A stretch of DNA of 64,000 nucleotides from JALOLG01 sp963722415 (GTDB lineage: Bacteria; Actinomycetota; Acidimicrobiia; Acidimicrobiales; Ilumatobacteraceae). The first letter of the stretch is position 1; every line of letters starts with the position of its first letter. This document shows positions 1-9,149 of this stretch, one piece after another. Made by a program: the position numbers and the translations under genes. The DNA lies in assembly GCA_963722415.1 (NCBI GenBank), contig CAVRNI010000041.1, positions 1 to 64,000 of the forward strand, in the 5' to 3' direction. The notes below the pieces were generated by a model. That model saw only the letters and a list, made by a program, of their open reading frames with translations, ran no database searches and was not told where the DNA came from.

Positions 1-1
1 G

Positions 2-458
2 ACGAACTGGGAGAAGGACGAGGCGACGAGGCTCGTCGCTCGTGACCTCGCAGGCGCCGCGGTTGTCGATCATCTTGGCGCAGGGCGCGACGTGGTCATG
101 GCTCAGTACTTCGGCCGGCTCGGCTACCTCGTGTTGCTCGAAGACCTGGCGCGTGAGCACGGCGCTACGTCTTGTCGAGGTGATCCTCGCAACAGACGCA
201 GCTCTGGCGATCGAGCGGTTCCGTGCCCGCCGCCGAGCAATGACCGAGCGTGGCGAACGCCATCCCGAGCGCGACATCGCCGACGGCGACGTCGAGGCCT
301 TCATCCTCGACGCCGTCGACCGCCTCACCCGGCTACCGACGGCCCGACCCGAGTCGCGGATCGTTCCCGTTGCGCGCGAGGCGTCCGAAGACGAGATCTA
401 CCGCCGCCTGCTCTCGGTTCTCGGCGAGAAGGCCCGGCCTTCGCCTCGTTGGTTGTAG
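2..458 (+). CDS. Predicted P-loop kinase-like protein, C-terminal part, frameshifted
   Basis: The reading frame is already open at the left edge, so the N-terminus and any P-loop lie outside the window. The first part (positions 2 to about 165) encodes a stretch containing DVVMAQYFGRL and VLLEDLARE. The second part, one frame away, continues with LVEVILATDAALAIERFRARR and GERHPERDI and ends in a TAG stop. The two parts join naturally near 160-170, so a single-base indel is likely. The EVIL..A..RFRARR..ERHPERD pattern resembles small predicted ATPases/kinases of actinobacteria. The substrate is unknown and the assignment is by recall only. Confidence 0.45.
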   Translation, partial: RTGRRTRRRGSSLVTSQAPRLSIILAQGATWSWLSTSAGSATSCCSKTWRVSTALRLVEVILATDAALAIERFRARRRAMTERGERHPERDIADGDVEAFILDAVDRLTRLPTARPESRIVPVAREASEDEIYRRLLSVLGEKARPSPRWL

Positions 459-536
459 CGAGTGGCGCGGAAATCCCGGTGTGCGCACGCTGTCGCAGTT
501 CCGCCGATTCGGCGCGGTGTTGAACAGTGGCTGGGG

Positions 537-1326
537 TCAGCCCACCTTTCTCACGAATCGGCGGATCTCCGTCGCACACGCCTCGGGATCCTCCACCACA
601 CACGCGTGGCCGAGCTTCGGGAGCACAACGAGCTGCGATGTCGAGATCGCCGCATGAAGGGCTTCGGCGTTCGTGAGCGGCGACCGAGCGTCGGCCTCAC
701 CGTGCAGGACCAGAGTGGGCACGTCAACGGTAGGCAACACCGGGCGGAGGTCGGTCTCGGCCCCGATGTAACCCGCTGCTCGAACGGATGACGGGCGTAC
801 GTTCTCACGCATCATCGTGGCCAGCGCCGGGTCGCGGTCGCCCGGTATGAGGTCCGTGAACAGACCCGGGTAGGACTTCGGGTCGAACGCATCGCCAAGG
901 TCGGCGATGCCGAGGAACATCTCGAGCTGTCTTGCCACCTCCTCTGGTGGCAAAGACCCTGCCCAGCCCGCGTAGCCACCGATGAGCACGAGACTGGCGG
1001 CGCGGCTGGGTGGCGCTGGAACAATGAGAGGGCGACCATCGTCCCGAACGAGTGACCCACGAGATGCGGCTGCTCAAGGTCGAGCGTGACGATGAAGGCG
1101 GCGAGAGCGTCGGCGAACTCCGCGGCGCGCCACGTGTCATCGATGTCTGACGACTGCCCGAAGCCCGGCGCGTCCCAGGCGATGACGGTGTGGTCGCGTG
1201 CGAGGTCGGGAGCATCCACTGCCAAGTGCGGCTGTCGGCCGGGGCGCCGTGGACCATGACGAGTGGCGGCCCGGATCCCGCACGGGTGTAGGCGACCTGG
1301 GTCCCGCCGACGTCGACGTGCTCCAT
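537..1326 (-). pseudogene. Alpha/beta hydrolase in three frames
   Basis: Three consecutive minus-strand frames together make one alpha/beta hydrolase of about 262 residues. It starts at an ATG (MEHVDVGGTQVAY) with the usual GPPLVMVHGAP oxyanion region. A shift near 1205-1215 leads to the part holding the nucleophile elbow LVGHSFGTMVA (GHSFG, catalytic Ser). A second shift near 995-1010 leads to the C-terminal part with PTLVLHGEADARSP (Asp) and LGHACVVEDPE (His). All three triad residues survive, which fits indels in the assembly at least as well as gene decay. The substrate cannot be told. Confidence 0.7.
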
Positions 1327-1632
1327 GCGTGAATCCTGCCGCAGTGCTGCCGCCAGCGCACGGGTGCGCGACGTGACCCGTCGGTCGCTCAACCCAGAGC
1401 CCCCCCATCCGTCGTCGTGGAGTGATACAGATCGACTGTCCTCGTGCGGCGCGAAGACTTATAGTCCTTTTCCCTCCTAGCCTGCCTCGGCATTTGGCTG
1501 AACCGGCCCGACGTGAACGGACCGATACCGATCTGCCGTGATGCGCTACCTGACCGTGCGGAGGTACCCGCACGCTTCACACAGATCAGCGCCACAGAGC
1601 CGGCGGTCGAGGGCACTGGCTACGATCCCTCG

Positions 1633-1916
1633 ATGGCGATCATCGCTCGCATCCGCCTGGCTGGCGCGACCGCCGACGACCATGACCGCCTCGAGCAGGA
1701 GGTCGCGACCCGGCTTGACCAATGGGTGGCCCTCGGGACGGGCTGATGGTCCATCTCGGCTACGAGGAGGGGACGACCTCGTTCTCGTGGAGGCGTGGCG
1801 CACCGAGGACCTGTTCGAGTCGGACTACCGCGATCTGCTTCAGCCGGCGTTGGGGCGGCCCATCTCCGAGCGACCGTCGCCGAGATCAGCGCTGCTCTGT
1901 CGATCGCACGGCCGTA
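1633..1916 (+). pseudogene. Small ABM-like (antibiotic-biosynthesis-monooxygenase fold) protein in three frames
   Basis: Reading MAIIARIRLAGATADDHDRLE, then GLMVHLGYEEG, then LVLVEAWRTEDLFESDYRDL, and finally LRATVAEISAALSIARP followed by TAG gives a coherent protein of about 95 residues across several frame changes between 1735 and 1870. The pattern of a first beta strand, a helix, then G-WRT-E-FE----L resembles small ferredoxin-like ABM or DUF proteins. No catalytic function can be assigned. The number of breaks in less than 300 bases makes real decay or locally poor sequence likely. Confidence 0.4.
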
Positions 1917-2019
1917 GTCGCAGCCGCGTCACCGAGGCGGCGGATCGGACACTTGCCACGCAGCCGCGATCGAGGACGGTGCTCTCGCAATTCGCGAGTG
2001 TGGGTTAGCCGACGGTGTT

Positions 2020-2232
2020 TCAACGGTAGCGGCGAGCGCCCCAGATCATCAACGCGAGAGCGACGAGACCGGGCAGGCAGTGCACGGCGAGCACGCCAAC
2101 GAGGGACGGCCCACCCCAATCGTCCTCGTACGACGCGGAGTTGCCGTAGTCGATCGTGACGAGTTCGACCACCGCACGGACGACGAGGTATGCGCCTACG
2201 ACGTACGCCAGAACGATTCCGACAGTCTTCAT
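2020..2232 (-). CDS. Small membrane protein, function unknown
   Basis: The 70-residue protein begins MKTVGIVLAYVVGAYLVVRAVVELV, a clear first transmembrane helix. It then has a short polar stretch (TIDYGNSASYEDDWGGP) and a second hydrophobic helix (LVGVLAVHCLPGLVALALMIWG), ending in the basic tail ARRYR. Two membrane segments with a hydrophilic loop are all that can be seen. The ATG at 2232 is preferred because the upstream extension of the frame has no hydrophobic or conserved character. Confidence 0.55.
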   Translation of the reverse strand: MKTVGIVLAYVVGAYLVVRAVVELVTIDYGNSASYEDDWGGPSLVGVLAVHCLPGLVALALMIWGARRYR

Positions 2233-2452
2233 CGCACCGACGACGCTAGATCCGCGATCACCCGGGTATCCGGCGTTGCCAGACGCTGCCGGCGTGCCAG
2301 TCGCGTGAAAGCGGTTCCGGACCGGGGCGGGCGTCGCCGGTGTCGGCTGGCACCACCGATCGAGGGTTCGAGTCCGTCTTGTAGCGTCGAGCGTGCCGCA
2401 CTGCCGCCGCGATTGGGGTCGAGCGACGGCTCGAGAGGCGAAAGGGATCGAG

Positions 2453-2815
2453 ATGCAGCCGGCTGAGCTCCACGAACGGATCCGGGACGGCGTCAACGCC
2501 GCCGACGTCGACGCGCTCGTGAACTGCTATGAGCCCGATGCCGTGTTCATGGCCGAGGACGGCGCGCAGGCAGTGGGGCTGGACGAGATCCGTGCCGCCT
2601 ACGAGGCGATCGTGTCGTTCGGCGGCACGCTGACGCTGGAGACCCGTTACGCCGTGGAACGCGGTGAGCTGGCGTTGATGTCGAACCAGTACACGTTCTC
2701 GATGCCCGGGTACTCCGCCAGTTGGATCACCGCCGAGGTCGCCCGACGCCAACCCGATGGATCGTGGAAGTACGTCCTGGACAACCCCTACGCCGCGCCG
2801 GCGCCGGGCCCCTGA
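2453..2815 (+). CDS. SnoaL/DUF4440-like (NTF2-fold) protein
   Basis: The 120-residue protein has the typical NTF2-fold opening (ELHERIRDGVNAADVDALVNCYEPDAVFM), the GLDEIRAAYEAIVSFGG helix, and a strand region ending RRQPDGSWKYVLDNPYA, as in SgcJ/EcaC and DUF4440 proteins. The ATG at 2453 follows a purine-rich AAAGGGATCGAG ribosome-binding region. Such proteins can be small-molecule-binding enzymes or ketosteroid-isomerase relatives; no catalytic residues can be fixed. The gene is intact and stands alone between a small membrane protein and the unknown 520-residue gene. Confidence 0.8.
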   Translation: MQPAELHERIRDGVNAADVDALVNCYEPDAVFMAEDGAQAVGLDEIRAAYEAIVSFGGTLTLETRYAVERGELALMSNQYTFSMPGYSASWITAEVARRQPDGSWKYVLDNPYAAPAPGP

Positions 2816-2933
2816 CCGTCAGCACTGCGTGAGCCAGCCCGCGCCGTTCCGGACGCTCGCGAACGCCTCGACCCGGCGTTCGAACCGATCTCGGCAGGAT
2901 TTGCGCGACGCGAGAGACAGGTTCTTGATTCGG

Positions 2934-4496
2934 TTAGGCGGCGAGATAGTTGTCGGCGAAGCGGTCGTCGTGGAGGGCGATGGCGGCGGTCATGACGCGT
3001 TGGCCGTAGCGGGTGACTCGGTAGCGACGAGCGCGTGGGATCTTGGCGACGAGGCCGTGGCCGCGGAGTTTGACGATGAGCCGTGAGACGCGTTCGCAGC
3101 GTCGGTGGGCTTCGTCTCGGTCAGTGGGTGGGCGCCGGTAGAGACGTCTGGTGAGGTCAGTGTTGCGGAAGCCTTGGATGGCGTGCTCGCCGGCCATCGC
3201 GGCTCGGAACAGGGCGAGGTCGGTCGGGCTGAATGGGCTGAAGCGGGCGTATCGACGCCCGCGGTTGGTTCTCGGCCGGCACAGGGCATCCAGCGCGGCG
3301 ACGCCCTCGCCTTTCAATGGGGCGGCGGCGAGGGCGTCGAGGTAGCGGTGGTTGGCCGCGATCCCCACTTGGTAGTTGCGCCACAGGTCGCTGACGCCCT
3401 TTCGCATCGGGCACCACCGCCGCTCGCGCCGGCCTTCGTCGTTGGTGACCCAACGTTGGATCCGGAACTCGCGCGGATTGTTGATCGTGGTCTCCACCCG
3501 CAGGACGGAGGCCTTGTCGTAGACCTTCACCCAGTTGCCGGCCATGCGATGGCGGATGCGCCATCCTTGCGGACGACGCTTGGTGTCGGTCACCACCTGG
3601 GCCTGGAGGCAGGGGTGCAGCTTGCGGCCCAAGAAGCCCAGGACATCTTCGGAGGACATGTTCAGCGCGGCGTGGCGGACCAGATCAGGCCACACCTCCA
3701 GCAACTGAGGCCGGGTCTGGAACATGACATCGGTGGCGATCTCGGCCTGGTCGAGCACCCAGTAGTAGCCGCCATAGTTGGCGGCTCGGATGGCGGGCAG
3801 GATCGGATTGAGGAGTCTGGCGAAGGCGTTCAGCACCCGCGGCCACGCCTTGTGAGCGAAGCGGTCGCACAGCTCGGCGGCGGCCTCGAGGTCGTCGACG
3901 GCGAGCAGCGAGTTGTCGTAGCGGACATAGCCGATCCCGGCCTTGTCGAGCTGGCGGGCCAGCCACTCCCGGCCGTTGAGATAGATCTGGCACTCGTAGG
4001 GGATCCACCCTTGGATGCGCACGTGCATGAACCCGAACTCGTCGTCGATCAGATACAGGTAGTGGTGCAGGCACTTGCGTTCCCGGCGGAACAACTCCAG
4101 CTTGCCGCTCTCGTACCGCTTGCGGACCTGGAAGCTGAAGCACGTCTCCACCGCGCTGATCAGACAGATGATCCCCTCGGTGATCCCGTCGCGCTCGGCG
4201 ATCGACTTGGCCAACTCGTCTTTGTGCTGGGTGCGGTTCCGGGTCTTCACATGATCGAAGGAGATCACCGGTCTCCCCTCATCCGTCACCAGCTTCCGGG
4301 CGTTGTTGGCGATCCGCTCGGTCGTGGCCTTCGCATAGGCGGTGAAGTCCTTCAACGCCACGCCCTGGGACCACAAGAAGCAGCGGGCGCCGTCCTGCTT
4401 ATACAGACGGCTGAGATGACCCTTGAAGATCATCCGGTCGAACATCGCCAAACTGCCGGTGATCCGGTCCCGGTGAACATTCTCGAACGCACCCAT
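2934..4496 (-). CDS. Unrecognised 520-residue protein, possible mobile-element protein
   Basis: The gene is intact, with ATG at 4496 behind a strong GGAGG site 9 bases upstream. It opens MGAFENVHRDRITGSLAMFDR and contains a Tyr/Trp/Arg-rich central region (YLIDDEFGFMHVRIQGWIPYE, GYYWVLDQAEIATD). The last 90 residues look like a winged helix: RRCERVSRLIVKLRGHGLVAKI followed by YRVTRYGQRVMTAAIAL. I cannot place it in a named family. I recall similar hypothetical proteins with patchy distribution, which would fit a mobile gene, but I see no terminal inverted repeat, target duplication or classical DDE/DEDD motif. A perfect 8-bp hairpin lies 59 bases upstream. Its integrity beside broken neighbours suggests recent arrival or selection. 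Confidence 0.55.
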   Translation of the reverse strand: MGAFENVHRDRITGSLAMFDRMIFKGHLSRLYKQDGARCFLWSQGVALKDFTAYAKATTERIANNARKLVTDEGRPVISFDHVKTRNRTQHKDELAKSIAERDGITEGIICLISAVETCFSFQVRKRYESGKLELFRRERKCLHHYLYLIDDEFGFMHVRIQGWIPYECQIYLNGREWLARQLDKAGIGYVRYDNSLLAVDDLEAAAELCDRFAHKAWPRVLNAFARLLNPILPAIRAANYGGYYWVLDQAEIATDVMFQTRPQLLEVWPDLVRHAALNMSSEDVLGFLGRKLHPCLQAQVVTDTKRRPQGWRIRHRMAGNWVKVYDKASVLRVETTINNPREFRIQRWVTNDEGRRERRWCPMRKGVSDLWRNYQVGIAANHRYLDALAAAPLKGEGVAALDALCRPRTNRGRRYARFSPFSPTDLALFRAAMAGEHAIQGFRNTDLTRRLYRRPPTDRDEAHRRCERVSRLIVKLRGHGLVAKIPRARRYRVTRYGQRVMTAAIALHDDRFADNYLAA

Positions 4497-5059
4497 CGCT
4501 CACCTCCGCGCAACAGCACCGTGCGAAGTCTCACCCGCGCGATGCAAGGGCACAGGGCCGGCTCCGCCGGCCCGACACCGACTCGATCACCACCGGGCCA
4601 GCCCATTGGTTGCGGCCGAGCGAAGCGAGGCTGCGGTAGGGGACGCGCGCTCGTGCACGGCTCGACGTGGGTTTGGGGGCACTGGCGAGTTGGACGAACT
4701 CGGCTGCCTTTCGCCGTCCGCACCCTTCCGGCGCCGGGTCGGTGGTTCAGAGCCTTTCGAGGACGTCGGCTTCTGCCACCACCGCGCACACTGCGTCGAC
4801 GCGGAGCGGGGTTTCTCTGCCCTGACCGGCGGCGCTGGCGATCGAGCCGGACACCGCCAGCTCCGCGAGGTGGTCGCGCCGGCACAGCTCGGCCAGCTGC
4901 ATCCGGTCGACGGGGTGCCCGGGAAGCCGACAGCCAGGGTGCAACAGCGAGCGCCTGGCTACCGGTAGCTGATTGGCGGCAGTTCGAGTGCTTCCGCAGC
5001 GGGCTGAATGATGCAGCGCTTGTCAAGGTGCCGACGCACCGAATTGTTCGGTCATGCCC
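4497..5059 (+). other. Gene-poor stretch upstream of the TetR unit
   Basis: No confident gene is seen. A minus-strand open stretch (about 4747-4965) encodes MQLAELCRRDHLAELAVSGS and ends LERL; it has protein-like composition but no recognisable family and may be a remnant. The only other structure is the hairpin at 4555-4573. Confidence 0.4.
4555..4573. other. Perfect 8-bp hairpin
   Basis: GGGCCGGC and GCCGGCCC flank a TCC loop. There is no T-tract, so it is not a classical intrinsic terminator. It sits just upstream of the unknown 520-residue gene and could mark the element's end or a transcript boundary. Confidence 0.4.
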
Positions 5060-5105
5060 TTGACTTCTCCGCCGCTTGGGCGTATGACTTAGTCATCTGC
5101 CCAAG
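5060..5105 (+). promoter_or_regulatory. Sigma-70-like promoter overlapped by a 31-nt nested dyad (TetR operator candidate)
   Basis: TTGACT at 5060-5065 and TATGAC at 5083-5088 are 17 bases apart, a good promoter reading towards the TetR gene. Overlapping the -10 is a nested dyad: CTTGGGC at 5075-5081 pairs with GCCCAAG at 5099-5105, and inside it ATGAC pairs with GTCAT around TTA. A further CTTGGGCG half-site is at 5141-5148. This is the expected position for autorepression by a TetR protein; binding is inferred. Confidence 0.6.
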
Positions 5106-5196
5106 ACGAGTAGCAAGGATCGGTTGAGAACATGGAGCGTCTTGGGCGTTTGCGTGTTGGGGAGCCACCCTCTGTGCAACCGCACAAGCGAGGTAC

Positions 5197-5795
5197 GTGG
5201 TGAGCGTGAGCGCCGCACGGCAGGAGGCGACCGAGGCGATCCTTGATGCCGCCGAATGTCTACTGGTTGATGTGGGATATGCGAGGATCACAACCCGGCG
5301 GCTCGCCGAGCGGGCCGGCGTCAACCAAGGTTTGGTGCACTACTACTTCGGCTCCATGGAAGAGGTGCTCCTGCAGGCGGTGGAGCGATTCACGAGCCGG
5401 CTGGTCGAGCGGCAGCGGTCGATGTATGCGTCGGACGCACCGTTCATCGAGAAGTGGCGGGCGGCGATGCGCTACCTGGAAGAGGACTCGGATTCGGGTT
5501 ACCAAAAGATCCTGCTCGAGCTCTATGCGCTGGGTTGGAACGACGAGGCGATCAGGAATCGTATGAAGCAGGTGCACGAGCAGTGGATGAACGTGCTGCT
5601 CCCTTCGTTCGAGGCCGGGCCTCACCGAATTGGGGGTCGACAAAGAGCAGTATCCCGTCGAGGCGATTGTGTCACTTGTAGTGACCTTCAACGAAGGCAT
5701 CATGCTCGAGCGCCTTTCCGGCATCGATTCGGGGCACAGAGAGTTGCTCGAGATGATCGAACGGCTTCTGGCCGAGACCACCAACGAGGAGGTAG
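5197..5795 (+). CDS. TetR-family transcriptional regulator, frameshifted
   Basis: The N-terminal 47 residues form a TetR DNA-binding domain: EATEAILDAAECLLVDVGYARITTR, with the helix-turn-helix RRLAERAGVNQGLVHYYFGS. The ligand-binding half continues as WRAAMRYLEEDSDSGYQKILLELYALGW. Near 5620 the frame changes by one base and continues ELGVDKEQYPVEAIVSLVVTFNEGIMLERL, typical of TetR C-terminal helices. A TAG at 5793-5795, one more frame away, is a plausible natural stop. Read without correction, the first frame would fuse TetR to the hydrolase below, which I consider an artefact. GTG at 5197 or 5200 follows AAGCGAGG. It probably represses the unit through the dyad at 5075-5105. Confidence 0.75.
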
Positions 5796-5799
5796 ATGG

Positions 5800-7923
5800 A
5801 TGCGAGCAATGCAGCCTGACCGGGACGGCTTCATCGAGCGCGACGGCGTCAAGGTCTTCTTCGAGGTGTTCGGTGCGCAACACGAGCCGACAGTGCTGTT
5901 GTTGCCGACTTGGTCGATCAACCACAGTCGCAATTGGAAGGGCCAGGTGCCCGACCTGGCCCGTCGGTACCGAGTGGTCACGGTCGACGGTCGAGGGAAC
6001 GGCCGTTCGGACCGGCCGCCGGAGCCGAGCGCGTATTCGCCGGAAGAGTTCGTGGCCGACTGCATCGCCGTGCTCGACACCATCGGCGTCGACCGGGCGG
6101 TGGTGGCCGGCGCCTCGTTCGGCGGCCTCCTGGGATTGCTGCTGGCTGCGGAGCATTCGGAGCGGGTTCTCGGTGCCGCCTTCATCGGGCCGGCAGTCCC
6201 GTTCTTCGACCGTGGACTACCGGCCGGGGCCATGGTGGACTTCGACGCCGACGTCGAGAACCCCGAGGGATGGGACAAGTGCAACCGGCACCACTGGCAA
6301 CATCATTACGCCGACTTCCTCCACTTCTTCTTCCGCCAATGCTTTCCCGAACCACACTCGACCAAGCACATCGAAGATGCGGTGGCATGGGGGCTGGAGA
6401 CCGATCCCGAAACCCTCGTCCTGACTTACATTGCCATGGCCGAGGCGATAACGGGGCTGGCCGGCGAACCGCTCGACTCACTCTGCGCCGCGGTGGCGTG
6501 CCCGACGCTGGTGATCCACGGCGAAGACGATCAGCTCTGCCCTTCCGGGTGGGGCGAGGCGCTGGCCGAACGCACCGGCGGTGACCTCGTCATGATCGCC
6601 GGCGGCGGCCACGTCCCGGCAGGTCGCCACCCGGTGGTCGTCAACCGGCTGCTCCGCGACTTCGTTGACCGGGTCGCGCCACGTCCGCCTCGGCGGCACA
6701 CCTGGACCCGGGCGCTGCACCGCCCGAAGCGGGCACTGTACGTCTCCTCACCGATCGGGCTGGGCCACGCCCAGCGCGACGTGGCCGTGGCCGACGAGAT
6801 TCGCAAGCTGCGTCCCGACCTGGAGATCCACTGGTTAGCGCAGCACCCGGTGACCGCCCTTCTCGAAGCGCAGGGCGAACGGATCCATCCGGCGTCACGG
6901 TTCCTGGCCAACGAGTCGGCCCACATCGTCTCGGAAAGCCATGAGCACGACCTGCACGCCTTCCAGGCGATGCGTCGCATGGACGAGATTCTGCTCGCCA
7001 ACTTCGGGGTGTTCGAAGACCTGATGACCGACGAGCACTACGACGTCGTCATCGGCGACGAGGCATGGGAGCTCGACTACTTCCTCCACGAGAACCCCGA
7101 GCTCAAGCGCACCTCGTTCGTGTGGATGACCGACTTCGTCGGCTGGCTCCCCATGACAGAGGGCGGTGCGCAGGAGGCGGCGCTGACCGCCGACTACAAC
7201 GCCGAGATGCTCGAACAGGTCGAGCGGTTCCGTCGGGTACGAGACCGCTCCATCTTCGTCGGCGACCCCGACGACATCGTGCCCGACACCTTCGGGCCGG
7301 ACATGCCCGCCATACGCGACTGGACCGAGCAGCACTTCGACTTCGCCGGCTACGTCACCGGCTTCGACGCCACCGCGTTCGCCGACCGGGAGGCGCTGCG
7401 ATTCGAACTCGGATACCAGCCCGACGAACGCATCTGCATCGTGACCGTCGGCGGGTCGGGCGTCGGCGGATCACTCCTGCGCAAGGTCATCGCCGCATAC
7501 CCGCTGGCCTCCAAGCTGGTGGACGGACTCCGGATGATCGTCGTCGCCGGCCCCCGCATCGACCCAGCCTCACTGGCCGCTACCCGAGGCGTCGATGTGC
7601 GGGCTTTCGTCCCGAACCTCTACCGCCACCTCGCCGCCTGCGACGTAGCAGTCGTTCAAGGTGGGCTCACCACCACGATGGAGCTCACAGCCACTCGACG
7701 GCCCTTCCTCTACTTCCCCTTGGCCCGTCACTTCGAGCAGCAACGCCACGTCCGCCACCGCCTCGACCGCTATCAAGCAGGGAGATTCATGGATTACGCC
7801 ACCACAACTCCCGAAGAGATCGCTACCGAACTGGCTGCCGCACTCGTCAAGGAAGTCGACTACCGGCCCGTCGCTTCCGACGGCGCCGCTCGGGCGGCCC
7901 GGTCCATCGCCGAGGTGCTCTGA
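5800..7923 (+). CDS. Alpha/beta hydrolase fused to a GT28/UGT-like glycosyltransferase
   Basis: The 707-residue protein starts at ATG 5800, behind GAGGAGG. Residues 1-300 are an alpha/beta hydrolase with nucleophile Ser106 (GASFGG), Asp243 (HGEDDQLCP) and His271 (GGGHVP). From about residue 309 (RALYVSSPIGLGHAQRD) to the end it resembles the GT-B glycosyltransferases of the MurG/YjiC type, with the sugar-nucleotide region GGLTTTMELTATRRPFLYFP near residue 620. The hydrolase and transferase are in one uninterrupted frame, so the fusion is real here. It may add or remove groups on one lipid or polyketide-like substrate; the substrate is unknown. The TGA stop is one base from the next gene's ATG. 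Confidence 0.8.
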   Translation: MRAMQPDRDGFIERDGVKVFFEVFGAQHEPTVLLLPTWSINHSRNWKGQVPDLARRYRVVTVDGRGNGRSDRPPEPSAYSPEEFVADCIAVLDTIGVDRAVVAGASFGGLLGLLLAAEHSERVLGAAFIGPAVPFFDRGLPAGAMVDFDADVENPEGWDKCNRHHWQHHYADFLHFFFRQCFPEPHSTKHIEDAVAWGLETDPETLVLTYIAMAEAITGLAGEPLDSLCAAVACPTLVIHGEDDQLCPSGWGEALAERTGGDLVMIAGGGHVPAGRHPVVVNRLLRDFVDRVAPRPPRRHTWTRALHRPKRALYVSSPIGLGHAQRDVAVADEIRKLRPDLEIHWLAQHPVTALLEAQGERIHPASRFLANESAHIVSESHEHDLHAFQAMRRMDEILLANFGVFEDLMTDEHYDVVIGDEAWELDYFLHENPELKRTSFVWMTDFVGWLPMTEGGAQEAALTADYNAEMLEQVERFRRVRDRSIFVGDPDDIVPDTFGPDMPAIRDWTEQHFDFAGYVTGFDATAFADREALRFELGYQPDERICIVTVGGSGVGGSLLRKVIAAYPLASKLVDGLRMIVVAGPRIDPASLAATRGVDVRAFVPNLYRHLAACDVAVVQGGLTTTMELTATRRPFLYFPLARHFEQQRHVRHRLDRYQAGRFMDYATTTPEEIATELAAALVKEVDYRPVASDGAARAARSIAEVL

Positions 7924-7924
7924 C

Positions 7925-8978
7925 ATGGCAATTGACGAAGAGCGCCTGGGCGAGTTCATGGGCAGGTTTGTTACCGACATGAGCGGTGCGGTGATGATGG
8001 CGTCAGTCATGATCGGTGATGAACTCGGCTTATACCGTCTGATGGCCGACAGTGAACCGATAACAGCTGACGAACTGGCACAGCGCGCCGGCTGCAATCC
8101 ACGCCTCATACTGGAATGGCTGAACGCGCAGACCGCGTCTGGCTACGTCGAGTACGACGACGGTACGTATCGGCTCCCTGAAGAACAGGCGCTCGCGCTC
8201 GCTGTCGAGGACTCACCGGTGTTCGTCGCTCCCGCACCTGCCGTCGCCGCGTCGTTGTTCCTGGACAAGGACAAGACCATCGCGGCGATGCGCGGCGATG
8301 GTGCGATGTCGTGGGGTGACCACCACCCGTGCTTGTTCACCGCAACGGAGAAGTTCTTCCGCCCCGGCTACAAGGCGAACCTCGTCGCGTCGTGGCTTCC
8401 TGCGCTCGATGGTGTCACCGCCAAGCTCGAAGCGGGCGCGAAGGTTGCCGACGTCGGCTGCGGCCACGGCGCGTCGACGATCATTCTCGCTCAGGCGTAC
8501 CCCAACTCGCACGTTCCACGGTTACGACTTCCATGCACCCTCCATCGCCGCAGCGCAAGAACGGGCCGCCGATGCCGGCGTTGCCGACCGGATCACCTTC
8601 AGCCAGGCCTCGGCCAAGGAGTACACGGACGAGGGCTTCGACCTCATCTGCTTCTTCGACTGCCTTCACGACATGGGCGACCCCGTCGGCGCAGCACGCC
8701 ACGCGTACGAAACTCTCGCTGATGACGGAACCGTTCTGCTCGTTGAACCATTCGCAGGAGACCGCCTCGAGGACAACTGCAACCCAGTCGGGAGGATGTA
8801 CTACGCCGCTTCAACCGCCATCTGCACACCGAACTCACTATCTCAAGAGGTCGGTCGCGCGCTCGGGGCACAGGCCGGCGAAGCACAACTTCGCCAGGTG
8901 TTCACCGAAGCAGGCTTCACCCACTTCCGACGTGCAACCGAGACCCCGTTCAACCTCATCTTCGAAGCCAAGAAGTAG
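7925..8978 (+). CDS. SAM-dependent class I methyltransferase with N-terminal winged helix, frameshifted
   Basis: It starts ATG one base after the previous stop, so the two are almost certainly co-transcribed. Residues 1-90 form a winged-helix-like dimerisation domain (ADELAQRAGCNPRLILEWLNAQ). The SAM-binding motif I is KVADVGCGHGASTIILAQ. A one-base shift near 8510-8518 leads to FHGYDFHAPSIAAAQERA and FDLICFFDCLHDMGDP, ending FNLIFEAKK. The whole (about 350 residues) matches the bacterial methyltransferase family with this N-terminal domain found widely in actinobacteria. Together with the hydrolase-glycosyltransferase it suggests tailoring of a small molecule. Confidence 0.8.
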
Positions 8979-9149
8979 CCAAGAGGCGCCAGCCGTTCGG
9001 CGTTAGCGGTGGCCACGTGAGACGCCCTCCGTCCGTCCGAGAGGATACGGCCGGGGCGCCAGCCGCCGAACGGGCTCAGAACCTGCGATTGCCGGCGCTT
9101 CGGAAATGAGCGGGGTGTAGCTGCGAGGGGGTCCGCGGCGCGTGGCACA

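Noticed and set aside
2330..2400. A tRNA-like GGGTTCGAGTCC stretch
   Set aside because: The T-loop looks right, but no matching acceptor stem, anticodon stem or D-arm can be built upstream, and the T-stem has a mismatch.
3105..5063. Long plus-strand open frame opposite the unknown 520-residue gene
   Set aside because: It is the antisense shadow of a real gene, with repetitive Val/Gly/Asp-rich translation typical of high-GC antisense frames.
5197..7923. A single 908-residue TetR-hydrolase-glycosyltransferase protein
   Set aside because: The linker between TetR and hydrolase is low-quality sequence, while a neighbouring frame holds the true TetR C-terminus; the hydrolase has its own ribosome site and ATG.
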